Source: Conexibacter woesei DSM 14684 (GTDB taxonomy: Bacteria > Actinomycetota > Thermoleophilia > Solirubrobacterales > Solirubrobacteraceae). From it: a DNA stretch of 64,000 nt. The notes beneath the pieces were generated by a model. It worked only from the letters and a program-made list of their open reading frames with translations. It did no database searches and was not told the origin of the DNA. Within the stretch, counting starts at the first letter, position 1; each line of letters opens with the position of its first letter. This document shows positions 18,526-29,115 of the stretch, piece after piece. Position numbers and translations under genes: made by a program. The DNA is taken from contig NC_013739.1 of NCBI RefSeq assembly GCF_000025265.1, positions 4,698,001-4,762,000 on the forward strand. Direction: 5' to 3'.

Positions 18526-21500
18526 TCACAGTGACCCTCCACCCTCCGTCCTGCAGGCCGCCAGCGTCACCGGCCCGAACAGCCCCGACCGCGTCTGCCC
18601 CTCGAAGACGTAGTGGGTCGGGCTGACCGCATCGAGATGCGGCCCCAGCGTGTTCAGCACGACGACCTCCACGACCGATCCCGCGCCCGCCGAGAACTCG
18701 AACCGGTACGGCGAGCAGACGCGGACCCCGACGCTCTCGCCGTCGACGAGCAGCTCGGCGGTGCCGCGCACGACCCCCAGATCGAGCCGCAGCCGACCGG
18801 CCGGGACGTCGTCGAGCCTGCGCCGGTACCGCACGCCACCGCTGTGGCTGGCGAGCCCTCGCGACTGCCAGTCGCCGAGCTCGGCCATCCCGGTCCCGGT
18901 CGCGAAGCGAACCGGTGCGGCGAACGCTCCGCCGCCGCGCAACCCCGGCGCCGCCTCGATCGCCAGCTCGACGCGCTTCGGACCGGGATCGCCGCCGGGC
19001 AGCTCGACCACGCACGGACCCGCCGTCGCCGGCGTGCCGAGCGCGACCGGCTCGCCGTCGACGCTGAGCCCGACCAGGCGGCAGCCGCTCGCCGGCGAGA
19101 CCTGCATCCGCAGCGCGCCCGGCGGAGCGGTCAGGCGGTAGCGCTGCACGGGGCTCTCCGGCGCGATGCGAGCGTCGATCGACGCGCCCGCGTCGGCCCC
19201 GGGACGGCCCGGCTCCAACCAGACCGCGTCCGGCAGCGGATGCGGCCGCTGCCAGAGGTGGGTGTGCGTGAGGTCGCCCGACTGCAGGTACCGCCCGTCG
19301 ATGGCGCTGGTGAGGCCCGCCGGCGATCGTCTGATCTCGATCGGGATCGGGACGCCGTCGCGCTCCGCGCTCCAACTGCGGTCCGAGTGCAGGCGTGTCT
19401 GCCCCTCGTCCGTCGTGACGACGAGGTCGACCTGCGTTGCCGGGTTGGAGTGGCCGAAGTCGTCGATCTCGACGCGCAGCTCGTGCCTGCCCGCGGCGAG
19501 GTGCTCGCCGAGGTCGTAGTAGGCGAACTCGTCGCGCGGGCCTTCGATCTCGGCCTTGTACCCCGCGTGCCGCCCGAGCTCGTGCCCGTTCACCAGCACC
19601 CGGCACGGGCCGCTGGTGCCGACGAGCGCCTGCGCCTCGAGCGGATCGGAGTCAAGCTCGATCGCGCGGGTGAACGCGACGACCGAACGCGCGCGAGAGG
19701 GACCGGCGGTCCGGATCCAGTCAGGGCTCAGAACGCCGCCGACGTCGGCGACGAAGGTGAAGCTGGCGCGCAGCTCGAGCGGCTCCTCGGCGACCAGGCG
19801 CAGATCGAGCACCGACGTGCCCGCCGCGAGCGCGATGCGCGCGTGTGCCAGGTAGCCCACGTCCACCAGCTCCAGCTGCTGCCCGTCGAGCCAGGCCGAC
19901 TTCACGGCCGCACCGCCGACGACGAGGTTCGTCTCGGCCGCCGACGCCGCGTGCAGGACGGTGCGAACGTGCACCGCCTCGCCGCGCTCGACCTGACCGA
20001 AGCGCATGAACTCTTCGGGTACGCGGCCGCTCGGTCCGAGCGTGTGGCGATGAATCGGGTCCTTGCGAATTCCCCGCGACGGCGACCAGACGGCCTCCTT
20101 CCAGCCGCCCTCCCCCGCCTCGCCGCCCGGCGCCGGCAGGTCGTCCGGCAGCGCCGGCCCGGCCCACCGCGCACGCGCGCCGAACGTCGCATGCGCCGGC
20201 ACCCAGCGTCCGTCGTCCTCGTGCTCGATCGCCCACGCCTCGACCGGCAGGTCGCGCGGCGGTGCGTCGAGATCGGCCCACTGGTCTTCCAAGGTCGGCT
20301 CGATCTCGACTTCCCAGCGACCGTCGAGCACGATCGGCTCGGCGAGCTCCGGTTCGGCCGGTACGTCCCGCCCGGCCGCGGGCGGGTCCTCCGAGCAGCC
20401 CCAGACGAGCAGCGCGGCCGGCCCGTCGTCGAACGGGACGCGCACCTTCACGCCGTCCGCGGTCGGCTCCGAGTCCAACCAACGGCGACGGCCCGAGAAG
20501 GGCTCCCACAGCTGCGGTGCGCCGCTGACGCCGGAGACGACGAGCTCGCGTTCGCGCGCCCAGCCGGACGGTTCGAAGTCGATGTCGACCTTCAGCCAGT
20601 CGAAGACGGGATCCGGGTCCTTGACCGCGCGCGAAACTCTGCTCGCGCGCGGGAAGGCGGCCGGCACGAACACCACGACCTCCTCGCCGTCGCGGCGGCA
20701 CAGGGTCGGGACGTCGGCTCGAACGAGCGCCGGCACGTCCGCGAGCGCGCCGGCCAGATCCTCGGGGCGCTCGACCTGCCGCGCCGAGCCCTGCGCGAAG
20801 CGCTGCCGCAGCGCCTCCACCGGTGCGGCGTCCTCGGCCAGCCCCGCGGCCGCCTCGGGCAGCGGCCCGACCGCGACGAGGTTCCCGCCCCCGTCGACGA
20901 AGTCGACGAGCCGGCGAGCGGTCGCCTCCTCGATCACGACGCAGGCCGGCAGGATCACCGTCCGGTACCGCTCTCCGTGATGCGCGAGCGCACCGCCGTC
21001 GACCTCGGCCGAGGCGATCGTGTCGTCGTCGAGCACGTCGAAGTCGCGGCAGAGCTCGTTGAGCACGCCGGGCTTGGTGTCGAACCAGGTCATCCTGCCC
21101 GCGATCCGGTGATAGGTCTCGGAGGCCGCGCGACCCGCCGAGCCGACGATCCCGTCCGGCGTCAGCGCCGACTGCCCGGTCGCGGAGGGGAACAGGACGG
21201 CGACGTCGCAGACGTGGGTTCCCCAGGAGAGGGCGCTGCAGAGGCGGGCGACCGCCCGCGCGAACTCCATGTGATGACGCCAGTAGGGCTGACGCCAATC
21301 CGTCGCCGGCGGGGCCCACTCCCACCAGCCGTCGCGCGTCGAGTAGTAGGTGGCGTGCGGGTTGTAGAGGTTGGCCCCGGCCCCGATCCACGGCAGCAGC
21401 CAGTCGAACGTCTCCTCCAACGTCCCGCCCCAGCCGCTCGAATGAAACGACTCGATCCAGACGCGTTCGTGCCCGTAGGAGTGCGCCAGCGACGAGTGGA

Positions 21501-22503
21501 TCTTCGCGTCCCCGTGATGGTCGGAGCCGGGGACGCTGAACGAGCGATGGGTCCGCAGGTAGTCGCCGTAGAGCCGGCTCGAGCCGGCCGGATCGCCGTC
21601 GCGCGCGCCGTAGTCCTGGTCGAACGAGGAGAGCGTGCCGTGGCGGTCGTGCCACTCCTGGAGCGGCGTGAAGAACGCCTCTTCGGCGAGCGTTCCGCGC
21701 ACGTGGTGGAAGTCCCGCCGCACACGACGGCTCTCGGGCGAGAGGTCCTCCCAGAGGTCGGCAAGCCTGGGGATCACGTCGTAGCCGGCGATCTCCTGGA
21801 AGCGCTCGGCGAAGCCCGCAGACCAGTTCTGGATCGGCGGCAGCTCGTCTTGGAAGGCGCCTGCGATCACGTTCCCGAGGTACTGGGGCACGCGCTGCTC
21901 GAACGGCTCGAACGCGACGCGGATGAGCTGCTCGCACGCTCGCCGTGAGAAGAAGTCCAATCCTCGCGCGGCCGTGTAGAAGAGCATCAGGCGCCCGCTG
22001 CCCTCGGCCGACGCACGCCGGCCGGCCGGCTCGACCGGGCGAACCGTCCCGTCGTGCTCGACGAAGGCCGCCGCGACGACGGTGCCGGCCGGCGGGCATT
22101 CGACCGAGCCGCGCCCCTCGACGTCGACCACGGTCCGGTCGAGCACGAGCCCGGCCGCGTCCGGGTCTCTCGCGACCACCTCGCCGAGCAGGTTGGCGCC
22201 GCCGTGGCCGATCTGGTCGTAGAGCCACAGCGACATGCCGAGGTCCTCGGCGTCGCGGCAGACGCCTTCGAACACTTCCCACCACTGCTCGGAGAAGAGG
22301 GCCGGGTCATCCCGCGTCATCCCCATCTCGGGCACGGTCGGAAGCAGGTTCATGACGATCAGGTTCATCGCGCCGCCGGCGGCCAGGCGCTCCATCTGCC
22401 AGCGCAGGCGCGCCGCCTCGAGACGGTCGCCGCTCCACCACCAGATCGGCGTCGGGAAGAAGCTGCGGTCGGGATCCTCGAAGCGCTCCAGCAGCGGCTT
22501 CAT
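18526..22503 (-). CDS. Large GH106-like glycoside hydrolase (probable alpha-L-rhamnosidase)
   Basis: A 1325-residue protein without signal peptide. The N-terminus, FFPTPIWWWSGDRLEAARLRWQMERL, resembles the start of GH106 catalytic domains (P-x-W-W-W-x-G then a D/E-containing helix). The central part has a TIM-barrel-like domain (QDYGARDGD, HGDAKIHSSLAHSYGHERVWIESFHSSGWGG split across strands). The C-terminal third has galactose-binding/jelly-roll modules (LGEHLAAGRHELRVEIDDFG, FRF-like MAELGDWQSRGLASHSGGVRYRRR). ATG at 22501-22503 overlaps the ferredoxin stop by one base; an in-frame GTG lies one codon upstream. Together with the GH78 gene it points to rhamnosides. A GH2-like assignment is the alternative. 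Confidence 0.6.
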   Translation of the reverse strand: MKPLLERFEDPDRSFFPTPIWWWSGDRLEAARLRWQMERLAAGGAMNLIVMNLLPTVPEMGMTRDDPALFSEQWWEVFEGVCRDAEDLGMSLWLYDQIGHGGANLLGEVVARDPDAAGLVLDRTVVDVEGRGSVECPPAGTVVAAAFVEHDGTVRPVEPAGRRASAEGSGRLMLFYTAARGLDFFSRRACEQLIRVAFEPFEQRVPQYLGNVIAGAFQDELPPIQNWSAGFAERFQEIAGYDVIPRLADLWEDLSPESRRVRRDFHHVRGTLAEEAFFTPLQEWHDRHGTLSSFDQDYGARDGDPAGSSRLYGDYLRTHRSFSVPGSDHHGDAKIHSSLAHSYGHERVWIESFHSSGWGGTLEETFDWLLPWIGAGANLYNPHATYYSTRDGWWEWAPPATDWRQPYWRHHMEFARAVARLCSALSWGTHVCDVAVLFPSATGQSALTPDGIVGSAGRAASETYHRIAGRMTWFDTKPGVLNELCRDFDVLDDDTIASAEVDGGALAHHGERYRTVILPACVVIEEATARRLVDFVDGGGNLVAVGPLPEAAAGLAEDAAPVEALRQRFAQGSARQVERPEDLAGALADVPALVRADVPTLCRRDGEEVVVFVPAAFPRASRVSRAVKDPDPVFDWLKVDIDFEPSGWARERELVVSGVSGAPQLWEPFSGRRRWLDSEPTADGVKVRVPFDDGPAALLVWGCSEDPPAAGRDVPAEPELAEPIVLDGRWEVEIEPTLEDQWADLDAPPRDLPVEAWAIEHEDDGRWVPAHATFGARARWAGPALPDDLPAPGGEAGEGGWKEAVWSPSRGIRKDPIHRHTLGPSGRVPEEFMRFGQVERGEAVHVRTVLHAASAAETNLVVGGAAVKSAWLDGQQLELVDVGYLAHARIALAAGTSVLDLRLVAEEPLELRASFTFVADVGGVLSPDWIRTAGPSRARSVVAFTRAIELDSDPLEAQALVGTSGPCRVLVNGHELGRHAGYKAEIEGPRDEFAYYDLGEHLAAGRHELRVEIDDFGHSNPATQVDLVVTTDEGQTRLHSDRSWSAERDGVPIPIEIRRSPAGLTSAIDGRYLQSGDLTHTHLWQRPHPLPDAVWLEPGRPGADAGASIDARIAPESPVQRYRLTAPPGALRMQVSPASGCRLVGLSVDGEPVALGTPATAGPCVVELPGGDPGPKRVELAIEAAPGLRGGGAFAAPVRFATGTGMAELGDWQSRGLASHSGGVRYRRRLDDVPAGRLRLDLGVVRGTAELLVDGESVGVRVCSPYRFEFSAGAGSVVEVVVLNTLGPHLDAVSPTHYVFEGQTRSGLFGPVTLAACRTEGGGSL

Positions 22504-22709
22504 CACTGCTCCCTGCCCTCGCGGATCGACAGCGCAGCGGACGGGCAGCGATCGGCCGCCTCGCGGGCGATCGCTGCATCTTCCTCGCGCACGGTCTCGG
22601 CGAGCAGCCGCACGCGGCCGTCGTCCGGGCTCTGGTCGAACACCTCAGGCGCGGTGAGCACGCAGACGCCCGCACCGATGCACAACTCGAGATCGACGAT
22701 CACCCGCAT
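22503..22709 (-). CDS. 3Fe-4S type ferredoxin, P450 partner
   Basis: A 68-residue ferredoxin. Cys10 and Cys16 (C-I-G-A-G-V-C) plus Cys55 in CPSAAL give three ligands; Ala13 stands where a 4Fe-4S protein has its additional Cys, so a [3Fe-4S] cluster is expected. This is the classic redox partner placed beside actinobacterial P450 genes. The ATG at 22707-22709 was chosen because residues before it are not ferredoxin-like. It is 4 bases downstream of the second P450. Its reductase is not in this operon; FprA at 246-1637 is a candidate. Confidence 0.93.
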   Translation of the reverse strand: MRVIVDLELCIGAGVCVLTAPEVFDQSPDDGRVRLLAETVREEDAAIAREAADRCPSAALSIREGREQ

Positions 22710-22713
22710 CGTC

Positions 22714-23943
22714 TCACCAGACCACGGGCAGGGTCTCGACGCTGTACATCTGGTGCTCGCCACCGAGGAAGCGCAGCTCCTCGACTCCGACGGCGAGATC
22801 GAGGCGCGGAAAGCGCTCGATCAGACCACGGAGCGCGACCTCCAGCTCCAGGCGGGCGAGGTGCTGCCCGATGCACATGTGCCGACCGTGTCCGAACGCG
22901 ATGTGCCCGGCGGCGTTGCGCGCGAGGTCGAGCTCGTCGGGGTCGGGAAACTTCTCGGGGTCGCGGTTGGCCGCGGGGATCGAGACGACCACCCGCTCTC
23001 CCCGCTTGATGACGACGTTCCCGAGCTCCACGTCCTCCGACGCCGTCCGCGAGAACGTGCCCATCTGCAAGATCGAGAGGTAGCGAAGCAGCTCTTCCAC
23101 CGCATTCCCGATCTGTGTCGGGTCCGCGCGCAAGCTCTCCCAGCGTGCACGGTCGAGCAGCAGCGTGACGACGGCGAGCGAGAGCTGAGCCGCCGTCGTC
23201 TCGTGCCCGGCCTCGAACAGCTGGCGGGCGAGCCCGACGATCTCGTCCTCGCTGAGCTCGCCCTGGCTGGCGAGATCGCTGAGGATGTCCGCCTGCGGCG
23301 AGGACCGCTTCACCGTCACGACCTGACGGCAGTAGTCGTAGAAGGCGACGAGCGCGTCGCGCTTCTGCTCAGCGTCGAGGTGAGGATCGGCCAGCACCGC
23401 GCTCGGGCGCTCGAATCGCTCTCGATCCGCGTGCGGGACGCCGAGCATCTCGCAGATCGAGAACGACGAGACCGGGAGCGCGAACGACGTCACCAGATCG
23501 ACCGGACCGCCGGCCTCCTCCATCGCGTCGAGGCGTCCGGAGACGATCCGTTCGATCGCGTCCTTCTGCTCGGCGATCGCTCTCACCGTGAAGTGTCTCG
23601 CGGCAGCACGGCGGATCTTCGTGTGCTGCGGCGGGTGGAGCATGATCAGGACGCCGGCGCTCTCCGGCGTGCTCTTCTCGATCCGATCGATCTCGGCGAT
23701 CATCTCCGCGTCGCCGAGCGGCAGCGCAACCGGGTCGACGACGAACTGGTTGTTCACCAGCAGCTCGCGGCCCAGCGCGTAGCCGGTCACCAGCCAGCCG
23801 AGCTGACCGTCGGAGAACCGCAGTCGAGAGACCGGGGCCCGCTCGGCCAACTCGCGCAACCCCGGCGGCGGGTCGAGCGCGTCGGCCCGCTCGCTGGGGA
23901 GGTCGACGGGCTCTGCCACGGCCCCATCCTGATTGCTATTCAC
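22714..23943 (-). CDS. Cytochrome P450 (second of the operon)
   Basis: A 409-residue bacterial P450. GHETT in the I helix (246-250), EELLR (283-287), heme loop FGHGRHMCIG with Cys357, and PPQHTKIRR in the C helix. The GTG start at 23941-23943 is supported by GAAGGA 7 bases upstream; the open frame continues further 5' but into sequence opposite the first P450. It ends in PVVW, close to PVTW and PVSW of the other two P450s, and the three are related paralogues. It is followed at once by the ferredoxin. Confidence 0.95.
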   Translation of the reverse strand: MNSNQDGAVAEPVDLPSERADALDPPPGLRELAERAPVSRLRFSDGQLGWLVTGYALGRELLVNNQFVVDPVALPLGDAEMIAEIDRIEKSTPESAGVLIMLHPPQHTKIRRAAARHFTVRAIAEQKDAIERIVSGRLDAMEEAGGPVDLVTSFALPVSSFSICEMLGVPHADRERFERPSAVLADPHLDAEQKRDALVAFYDYCRQVVTVKRSSPQADILSDLASQGELSEDEIVGLARQLFEAGHETTAAQLSLAVVTLLLDRARWESLRADPTQIGNAVEELLRYLSILQMGTFSRTASEDVELGNVVIKRGERVVVSIPAANRDPEKFPDPDELDLARNAAGHIAFGHGRHMCIGQHLARLELEVALRGLIERFPRLDLAVGVEELRFLGGEHQMYSVETLPVVW

Positions 23944-23972
23944 ACCAGTCCATCCTTCGCCGTCGCCCGGCC

Positions 23973-25214
23973 TCACCAGGTCACCGGCAGTCGTTTTACG
24001 GCAAACGTGACCTCGTCCTCGCCCGAGAACGCCACGTCCTCGTCTCGCGCGAGCGCGAGGCGCGGGAAGCGCTCGAACAGCTGCGTGAGGCCGACGCGCA
24101 GCTCGAGCCGGGCGAGGTGCTGACCGCTGCACACGTGCACGCCGTGCCCGAATCCGATCTGGCCCTTCCCGCCGCGCGCGATGTCCAGCTCGCCGGGACG
24201 ACTGAAGCGCTCGGAGTCGCGGTTGGCGCCCAGGAGCGAGACCGAGACCCACGCGCCCTTCTCGATCACGACGCCGTCGACTTCGACATCCTCGGTGGCG
24301 GTGCGCGTGAGCGCGCCGACGTTGAAGACGGTCAGGTAGCGCATCAGCTCCTCCGCCGCCGGCTTCATCAGCGTCGGGTCGGCGCGCAGCAGGTCGAGCT
24401 GGTCTCGATGGGTGAGCAGGGCGAAGACACCGGTGGCGAGCATCGACTCGGTCGTCTCGACTCCCGCGACGAAGAGGAGCACGAGCAGCCCGACGATCTC
24501 CTCGTCGTCGAGGACTCTGCCCTCGACGACGTCGCTGATGAGGTCATCCCCCGGCTCGCGGCGCTTGCGGGCGACGACCTCTTCCAGATATGCCCGGAAC
24601 TCCCGTGTCGCGGCGATCACCTCGTCGGCCGACAGCGCCGGGTTCCGGTTGGTCTCGCCGATCAGCTCGAGCATCGGGATGTCGCCCTCTGGCACCCCGA
24701 GCAACGCGCACTGGCTGCGGAAGGAGATCGGAGCGGCGAACGCCCGCACGAGATCTGTGGGAGGCCCGGCCGTCTCGATGTCGTCGAGGCAGCGACTGAC
24801 GATCTGCTCCACCGTGCGCTCGAACCGCTCGATGCTGCGCAGGGCGAATCGCGGTCCGATCGCCTGCCGAAAGCGCGTGTGCTCCGGCGGGTCCATCGTG
24901 AGCATGTCCCCGCGCAGCAGACCGTCCTCCCGCATCGTCTGGATGACAGCTTCATGCTTGGCGGGCTCGACCGTGAGCAGCGGCGGAATCTCCCGCAGTG
25001 AGAAGCGGAGATCGTTCAACACCGACCGCGCCGCGTCGTATCCGGTGACCAACCAGCCGAACTCGCCGCCCTTGAACTTGAGCCTGTGGAGCGACTCTCC
25101 GCTGCGCAGCAAGCTCTCCAGCTCCGCGGAGGGATGGAACGTTCGTTCACGTACCATCGAGAGGGTTACCGCGTCGTCCTCCGCAGCGGTTGCATCTCGT
25201 GCAGTGCGGGTCAT
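23973..25214 (-). CDS. Cytochrome P450 (first gene of the operon)
   Basis: A 413-residue P450 and the promoter-proximal gene of the 11-gene operon. EELMR (288-292), heme loop FGHGVHVCSG with Cys362, PPEHTRFRQ in the C helix. The I-helix motif reads AGVETT (250-255): the usual acidic residue and Thr are kept, but the His/Asp commonly found before Glu is Val. An operator-like repeat (25229-25256) lies 15-42 bases upstream of the ATG. Promoter-proximal position suggests this enzyme acts first or is needed at the highest level; that is inference. Confidence 0.95.
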   Translation of the reverse strand: MTRTARDATAAEDDAVTLSMVRERTFHPSAELESLLRSGESLHRLKFKGGEFGWLVTGYDAARSVLNDLRFSLREIPPLLTVEPAKHEAVIQTMREDGLLRGDMLTMDPPEHTRFRQAIGPRFALRSIERFERTVEQIVSRCLDDIETAGPPTDLVRAFAAPISFRSQCALLGVPEGDIPMLELIGETNRNPALSADEVIAATREFRAYLEEVVARKRREPGDDLISDVVEGRVLDDEEIVGLLVLLFVAGVETTESMLATGVFALLTHRDQLDLLRADPTLMKPAAEELMRYLTVFNVGALTRTATEDVEVDGVVIEKGAWVSVSLLGANRDSERFSRPGELDIARGGKGQIGFGHGVHVCSGQHLARLELRVGLTQLFERFPRLALARDEDVAFSGEDEVTFAVKRLPVTW

Positions 25215-25228
25215 GCCAAGCGACCATA

Positions 25229-25256
25229 TTGCAACGTTTCAATTTGGTCAAGTCTT
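25229..25256 (-). promoter_or_regulatory. 28-bp operator/promoter repeat before the P450 operon, copy 1
   Basis: Read on the minus strand it begins AAGACTTGACCAA and ends in a LacI-like core. On the plus strand the core is TGCAACGTTTCA (25230-25241), one change from the TGAAACGTTTCA palindromes at 7126 and 8256. The TTGACC part could be a -35 element. It matches copy 2 at 25415-25442 in 24 of 28 positions, in inverted orientation, so each copy faces its own gene. Confidence 0.65.
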
Positions 25257-25414
25257 CGTGCCAACTTGCCTCAGCGCCACGGCTGGCCGGGCGCTTTCGC
25301 CGTCCTCGGACGCGATCTCTACTCGCCGCGATCGCCGCGACCGACCCCACCCTTGCACTGTCGGCTTCGCACTTCCACCCCTCCGTGCGCGACACCCGTC
25401 CGAGGTTCGGTATC

Positions 25415-25442
25415 AAGACTTGACCAAGTTGTAACGCTTCAA
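25415..25442 (+). promoter_or_regulatory. 28-bp operator/promoter repeat before the serine hydrolase, copy 2
   Basis: Read on the plus strand it begins AAGACTTGACCAA and contains the core TGTAACGCTTCA (25430-25441), two changes from the LacI palindrome. It ends 51 bases before the serine hydrolase ATG. With copy 1 it ties the secreted hydrolase to the P450/sugar regulon. Confidence 0.6.
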
Positions 25443-25493
25443 TACGGTCCCCCCGTCCGAGAAAACGCCGGTGACGGAGACGGAGGAATACGC

Positions 25494-26798
25494 ATGCTGC
25501 AGTCGATTACCCGTTCGGGGTGGCGCCAGCGGATGTTCGCGGCCTCGCCCAAGCTCACGCAGGTGCCTCGCAATGTTCGAGCCGGATCGCCACGAATCGC
25601 GGCCGTCGTACCCAACAGCTGGCGCACTCTGGCGCTGGCACTCATCGCACCGGTTCTGGCGGCGCTCGCGTTCGTGGCACCCGCGCAAGCAGCGCCGCTG
25701 TCACCGGCCGACCAGGCGTTCGTCGACACCACCGTGGCCGACGCGCTGAGAGCGAACCCCGGCGGCCAGATGGGGATGGCGATCTCGCTCAGAGGTCCGG
25801 CAGGCGACTACGCCAGAGCGTACGGCTACGCCAACAACACGTCGAGAACGGCGCTGACGCTCAACGACCACTTCCGCATCGGCAGCGTCACCAAGACGTT
25901 CACCGCGACGTCGGTCCTGCGGCTGATCGAGGCGGGCAGACTGAGCTTCAGCGACACGGTCGACAGATTCATCCCCAGAATCCCGAACGGGAGCACGATG
26001 ACCGTGCGCCACCTGCTCTCGATGCAGGATGGGTTGTTCGACTACCAGCAGGACTCAGGCCTTCGGGTGACGTTTGGGCTGACCCCGTGGAACGCCATAG
26101 AGCCGGAGCAGATCATCGCCGTCCTGCAGAACCCGGCCAACAGACCGCTCTTCGCTCCGGGCACGAGAACGCAGTACAGCGAGTCCGCATACTTCGTGCT
26201 CGGCAAGATCCTCGAAGTCGTGACCGGCAGAGACGCCGAGGCGTACATCACCGACGACGTGATCACGCCGCTGGGCCTGACGAACTCGAAGTTCCCCAGC
26301 GCGGCGAACTCCAGCCCGATCTACGCGATGCCGGCGCCGTACGCCACGGGGTACGCCGCAAGCGCGATCTTCCCCGGGACGACCCAGGACGTGACCGCGA
26401 CCAACCCCAACTTCGCCTGGACATCCGGAGCGATCATCTCGACGGTCGGCGACCTGGAGAAGTACGCCAGAGAGCTGGGCACCGGGGCACTGATCAGAGC
26501 CGCGACACAGACCGACCGGCTGTCCTTCTGCCCGATACCGTACAGCGGCGAAGGTCCCACGGCGTTCGGCTACGGGCTCGGGATGATGAGCTTCGGCAGC
26601 TGGATCGGGCACGGCGGATCGTGGGCCGGCAACAACGCCGTGGCGTGGTACGAGCCGACGAGCGGGGCGACGTTCGGCGGCGCCGAGAACTACGTCGGCG
26701 GGACGGTGCCGGTGAAGGTGTGGCAGCAGGTGTTCACGCGGATCGCCGAGCGCCTCTACCCCGGGTCGATGGCAACCCCGAGATACCCCACCTGCTGA
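25494..26798 (+). CDS. Secreted serine hydrolase of the beta-lactamase/D-alanyl-D-alanine carboxypeptidase (class C) family
   Basis: A 434-residue exported protein. ATG at 25494 has GGAGGA 8 bases upstream; upstream codons of the same open frame are promoter sequence. A long N-region precedes a hydrophobic stretch (about 44-64) ending AQAAP. The serine motif is SVTK with the nucleophile Ser; a YSE tripeptide stands where YxN is usual, and HGG replaces KTG, as in class C-like esterases and peptidases. About 13 of 20 Arg codons in the mature part are AGA by hand count. It is followed by a strong terminator. Possible roles are esterase (deacylation of a glycoside) or peptidase. Beta-lactam resistance is not indicated. 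Confidence 0.88.
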   Translation: MLQSITRSGWRQRMFAASPKLTQVPRNVRAGSPRIAAVVPNSWRTLALALIAPVLAALAFVAPAQAAPLSPADQAFVDTTVADALRANPGGQMGMAISLRGPAGDYARAYGYANNTSRTALTLNDHFRIGSVTKTFTATSVLRLIEAGRLSFSDTVDRFIPRIPNGSTMTVRHLLSMQDGLFDYQQDSGLRVTFGLTPWNAIEPEQIIAVLQNPANRPLFAPGTRTQYSESAYFVLGKILEVVTGRDAEAYITDDVITPLGLTNSKFPSAANSSPIYAMPAPYATGYAASAIFPGTTQDVTATNPNFAWTSGAIISTVGDLEKYARELGTGALIRAATQTDRLSFCPIPYSGEGPTAFGYGLGMMSFGSWIGHGGSWAGNNAVAWYEPTSGATFGGAENYVGGTVPVKVWQQVFTRIAERLYPGSMATPRYPTC

Positions 26799-26848
26799 CG
26801 CGAAGCGTCGTGAGGGCGTAGCGCATCGACGCCCATCGCCGTGCAGGT

Positions 26849-26889
26849 CGACCTCCCCGCGACGCCATCGCCGCGGGGAGGTCGCTTTT
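26849..26889 (+). terminator. Rho-independent terminator after the serine hydrolase
   Basis: A perfect 12-bp stem (26849-26860 with 26873-26884), 12-nt loop, then CTTTT. It lies between the convergent serine hydrolase and Rox-type genes. Confidence 0.85.
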
Positions 26890-26905
26890 CTCACGCTCGC
26901 CGAAT

Positions 26906-28800
<1,895 letters not shown>

Positions 28801-28808
28801 CGCGACTG

Positions 28809-29093
28809 CTACGCCCGCTCGGCGCGACCTTCAGCCAACAGCGCGTCGGTCGTACCGGCAGGAGTCGAGCGCCGTGTCCGATGCGCGATCAGATCGTTCA
28901 AGCTGGCGCTCGGCAGCGTGGCGCCGTGATCGGCGGCGAGCGCCGAGTACGCCTCCGGCACACGCTCACCCGCAGGCGAGAGGCGAGCGACCACCCGACC
29001 ATGTTCGGTGACGTCCAGCGACGCCCCCTCCTTGACCCGCTCCAAATAGCGGCTCAAGTTCTGACGCAGCTCGCGAACTCCCACGCTCGACAT
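28809..29093 (-). CDS. vapB: Phd/YefM-type antitoxin paired with VapC
   Basis: A 94-residue antitoxin. MSSVGVRELRQNLSRYLERVKEGASLDVTEHGRVVARL is the Phd/YefM DNA-binding fold. The C-terminal 40 residues, low in order-promoting residues, would wrap the toxin. The gene precedes the toxin by 8 bases, the usual order for autoregulated pairs. Confidence 0.9.
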   Translation of the reverse strand: MSSVGVRELRQNLSRYLERVKEGASLDVTEHGRVVARLSPAGERVPEAYSALAADHGATLPSASLNDLIAHRTRRSTPAGTTDALLAEGRAERA

Positions 29094-29115
29094 TGTGCGT
29101 CACACCGTAGCACAA

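Noticed and set aside
18613-21948. 1111-codon plus-strand open frame opposite the GH106-like gene
   Set aside because: Same artefact: no recognisable motif, and the minus-strand frame has clear protein features and operon overlaps.
25494-26798. Serine hydrolase as a beta-lactam resistance gene
   Set aside because: It has SVTK but no KTG motif and no typical YxN, and it shares its operator with a sugar operon; esterase or peptidase is more likely.
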